Of a stretch of 64,000 nt of DNA, positions 61,969-64,000 are shown piece by piece. The stretch spans positions 1,178,001 through 1,242,000 of the forward strand of contig NC_013169.1 of assembly GCF_000023925.1 (NCBI RefSeq). The letters run 5' to 3'. The notes beneath the pieces were generated by a model. The model saw only the letters and a program-made list of their open reading frames with translations, searched no databases and was not told the origin of the DNA. The position numbers and the translations under genes are program-made. Every line of letters starts with the position of its first letter. Within the stretch, counting starts at the first letter, position 1. Source of the DNA: Kytococcus sedentarius DSM 20547 (GTDB lineage: Bacteria; Actinomycetota; Actinomycetes; Actinomycetales; Dermatophilaceae).

Positions 61969-62736
61969 TCAGCCGTGCCCACCCGCGTGCACGGCGGCGT
62001 GGGCGGCACCGATGATGCCCGCGTCGTTCTTGAGTTGCGCCGCCACGATCGGCGCTCGCAGGTGCAGCAGGGGCAGGAACTTCTCGGCCTTCTTGCTCAC
62101 GCCCCCGCCCACGACGATGAGGTCGGGCCAGAGTAGGTCCTCCAGGGTGGAGTAGTAGGTCTGCAGGCGGTCGGCCCACTCCTGCCACGACAGGTCCTCG
62201 CCCTCACGGGCGGAGTTGGCGGTCACGGTCTCGGCGTCCACGCCATCGATCTCGATGTGTCCGAGCTCTGAGTTCGGCAGCAGCCGCCCGTCGCTGATCA
62301 ACGCGGTCCCGATGCCGGTGCCCAGAGTGGTGACGAGCACCAGCCCCCGGGTGCCCCGGGCGGCCCCGTAGTGGGCCTCGGCCAGCCCGGCGGCATCGGC
62401 GTCGTTGAGCACGTGCACCTCCCGGCCCAGGTGCTCGGAGAACAGCCCGTCGGCGTCGGTGCCGATCCAGCTGTCGTCGATGTTGGCCGCGGTCCGCACG
62501 ACGCCGTGGCTGACCACGGCCGGGACGGTCACGCCGATGGGGTGCCCGGCGGTCTGCTTGGCGAACTTCTGGGCGATCTCGTCGATCACCTCCGCCACGG
62601 CGGCAGGCGTGGAGTCCTTCGGCGTCTCCAGGCGCAGGCGCTCGGTGGCGAAGGCGCCCTTCTCGAGGTCCACGGGGGCGCCCTTGATGCCGCTGCCGCC
62701 GACGTCGATGCCCAGGGGGTGCTGTGAGCTGCTCAT
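61969..62736 (-). CDS. ppgK: Polyphosphate glucokinase
   Basis: PpgK phosphorylates glucose with polyphosphate or ATP. The 255-residue ROK-family protein starts with the phosphate loop [19 protein letters not shown], has [16 protein letters not shown] and [13 protein letters not shown], and ends with [20 protein letters not shown]. The polyphosphate-type GSGIKGA loop and actinobacterial origin favour PpgK over ATP-only glucokinase. ATG 62736 overlaps the map stop (ATGA), so map and ppgK are coupled. Confidence 0.94.
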   Translation of the reverse strand: MSSSQHPLGIDVGGSGIKGAPVDLEKGAFATERLRLETPKDSTPAAVAEVIDEIAQKFAKQTAGHPIGVTVPAVVSHGVVRTAANIDDSWIGTDADGLFSEHLGREVHVLNDADAAGLAEAHYGAARGTRGLVLVTTLGTGIGTALISDGRLLPNSELGHIEIDGVDAETVTANSAREGEDLSWQEWADRLQTYYSTLEDLLWPDLIVVGGGVSKKAEKFLPLLHLRAPIVAAQLKNDAGIIGAAHAAVHAGGHG

Positions 62737-63593
62737 GGTGTGGTCAGGATCTCCGGTCCGCTGTCGGTGATGAGGATGGTGTGCTCGAACTGCGCGGACC
62801 GGGAGAGGTCCTTGGTGACGACGGTCCAGTCGTCGTCCCACATGGTCCAGTCGGCGGTCCCGAGGTTCAGCATCGGCTCGACGGTGAAGGTCATGCCCGG
62901 CTGGATCACGTCGGAGTAGGCCGGCGCGGCGTCGTAGTGGGGGATGATCAGCCCGCTGTGGAAGTGGGTGCCGATGCCGTGGCCGGTGTAGTCCCGCACC
63001 ACGCCGTAGCCGAAGCGGCTGGCGTACATCTCGATGACGCGGCCGATGACGTTCACCTCGCGGCCGGGCTTGGCGGCCTTGATCCCGCGCAGGGTGGCCT
63101 CGAGGGTGCGCTCCACGAGCAGGCGCGAGTCCTCGTCGACGTCGCCGGCCAGGAAGGTGGCGTTGGTGTCACCGTGCACGCCGTGGATGAAGGCCGTGAT
63201 GTCGATGTTGACGATGTCGCCCTCGGCGAGCTCCCGGTCGTCGGGGATGCCGTGGCAGATCACCTCGTTCACCGAGCTGCACAGCGACTTCGGGTAGCCG
63301 CGGTAGCCGAGCGTCGAGGGGTAGGCGCCGTGGTCCAGCAGGAACTCGTGGCCGATGCGGTCGAGCTTGTCGGTGGTGACGCCCGGGGCGACTGCCCGCC
63401 CGACCTCCTCCCGGGCCTGGGCGGCGATGCGGCAGGCGATCCGCATCTTCTCGATGGTCTCGGCGTCCTTCACCTCCGAGCCCGTGAACGGGGCCGGGGC
63501 GGGCCGGTCGACGTACTCGGGGCGCTCGATGGAGGCGGGCACCTCGCGACGGGGGCCGACGTGGCCGGGGGTCAACGGGGGAGCGACAGGCAT
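62733..63593 (-). CDS. map: Methionine aminopeptidase, type I
   Basis: MetAP removes the N-terminal methionine of new proteins. The 286-residue protein has a Pro-rich extension of about 40 residues, as in the mycobacterial form. The metal ligands are in [33 protein letters not shown] and QFEHT. TAGACT lies 7 bases before ATG 63593, and its first three bases are also the stop codon of the upstream gene. The end is coupled to ppgK. Confidence 0.96.
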   Translation of the reverse strand: MPVAPPLTPGHVGPRREVPASIERPEYVDRPAPAPFTGSEVKDAETIEKMRIACRIAAQAREEVGRAVAPGVTTDKLDRIGHEFLLDHGAYPSTLGYRGYPKSLCSSVNEVICHGIPDDRELAEGDIVNIDITAFIHGVHGDTNATFLAGDVDEDSRLLVERTLEATLRGIKAAKPGREVNVIGRVIEMYASRFGYGVVRDYTGHGIGTHFHSGLIIPHYDAAPAYSDVIQPGMTFTVEPMLNLGTADWTMWDDDWTVVTKDLSRSAQFEHTILITDSGPEILTTP

Positions 63594-63600
63594 GCGGCGC

Positions 63601-63606
63601 AGTCTA
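63601..63606 (-). promoter_or_regulatory. -10 element for leaderless map
   Basis: TAGACT on the minus strand, 7 bases before ATG 63593. Its TAG doubles as the upstream stop codon. Confidence 0.5.
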
Positions 63607-64000
63607 GGAGAGCGGGCGTCGGCCGTGGGCCGGTGGCGGTGCCGAGGGGGTGACCAGGCCCCACGTGATGCCGGCTGCGGTCACGGCGAGGAGCGCCGCA
63701 CCCCCGGTGAGGGGTGCCCAGACGAGGAAGGCGGCCTGGGCCAGCAGCGGGTTCCACGCCTGGTCCGAGTGGGCGTCCCAGTCCCCACAGGAGCACCGGC
63801 ACCGCCCCGGTCGCGATGGCCATCGGGACCATCGCCCAGGCGGGCTCGATCCACTCGGTGCCACCGCCCAGTTCCGGGGGCAGGGGGACCGGCCGGCGAT
63901 GTGCTCGCTCCAGGAGCCCCACGGCCGAACCGACGATGAGGGCGGCGGCCGCCACACCCACCACCCATCGGCCGACGCCACGGAGCCGGTCACCCACGGG
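63604..64000 (-). pseudogene. Membrane protein gene with an apparent frameshift (5' end near window edge)
   Basis: Two overlapping minus-strand frames together make one sensible protein. The first gives VGDRLRGVGRWVVGVAAAAL, a second helix (AWAMVPMAIATGAVPVLLWGLG) and then turns into Arg/Pro-rich shadow. The other gives DQAWNPLLAQAAFLVWAPLT, a third helix and ends GRRPLS at a TAG. The switch lies around 63775-63790, near a GGGG run. A single-base insertion or deletion, real or from sequencing, explains this. I do not recognise the family. It lies just upstream of map. The first codon may be GTG 63997 or lie outside. Confidence 0.65.

Noticed and set aside
1-64000. Defence system, toxin-antitoxin pair, secretion cluster or biosynthetic cluster
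   Set aside because: Every long frame with support belongs to a housekeeping or known family, and no unexplained multi-gene cassette was seen.

Overview
The window is a stretch of very GC-rich (about 70%), gene-dense actinobacterial chromosome. The gene content points to the order Micrococcales: a homodimeric AceE, the AccD-FabF-AcpP-FabH-FabD-FasR fatty acid block, Eis, the DUF3052, DUF3097 and DUF3145 proteins, PpgK, Zur with ZnuABC, a HrcA/CIRCE heat-shock unit and a class A RNase P RNA. The genus cannot be fixed from this sequence. rodA sits between ribF and rne with no mreBCD or PBP2 next to it, which would fit a coccoid organism (inference). I see no insertion sequence, prophage, CRISPR array or other obvious mobile DNA. 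This is core chromosome.

Layout. Positions 1-10.4 kb hold translation and cofactor genes: rbfA end, truB, ribF, rodA, rne, rplU, rpmA, obgE, a small membrane protein gene, nadD and rsfS. Positions 10.4-16.6 kb hold tRNA-Ala, two small genes, lepA, trmB, eis and hemW. Positions 16.7-19 kb hold three poorly characterised genes on the minus strand. Positions 19-28.9 kb form a long plus-strand run, hrcA-dnaJ-rsmE-HIT-phoH-ybeY-CBS protein-era-recO-uppS, interrupted by alkB on the other strand. Positions 28.9-32 kb hold the minus-strand zinc uptake operon znuA-znuC-znuB-zur. Positions 32-42.4 kb hold glyS, lysE/lysG, dusB, a rhodanese, an aldo-keto reductase, a DUF4282 protein, dgt and dnaG. Positions 42.4-44.4 kb hold two tRNAs around a glycosyltransferase, plus small genes. 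Positions 44.4-51.7 kb hold DUF3145 and the fatty acid synthesis operon. Positions 51.8-64 kb hold a secreted phosphodiesterase, aceE, DUF3052, tRNA-Val fused head-to-tail to a NIF3 gene, a histidine phosphatase, yaaA, an RNB nuclease, rnpB, an excalibur protein, ppgK, map and a frameshifted membrane protein gene.

Regulation is unusually readable. About two dozen genes have a -10 hexamer of the form NANNNT (mostly TANNNT) ending 6-9 bases before their ATG or GTG and have no Shine-Dalgarno sequence, so they are probably transcribed as leaderless mRNAs. Genes inside operons use 4-base ATGA/GTGA or TGATG stop-start overlaps. Transcription units often end in long perfect GC-rich hairpins (14-20 bp stems, mostly short loops) without a T-tract.

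I did not find a clearly new multi-gene system. The most interesting items are a malonyltransferase FabD fused to a biotinyl-type domain in which the biotin lysine position appears to be arginine, a NIF3 gene whose start codon lies 2 bases after a tRNA gene, the leaderless start architecture, a Zur box lying on the -10 element and start codon of znuA, and several hairpins and small genes.
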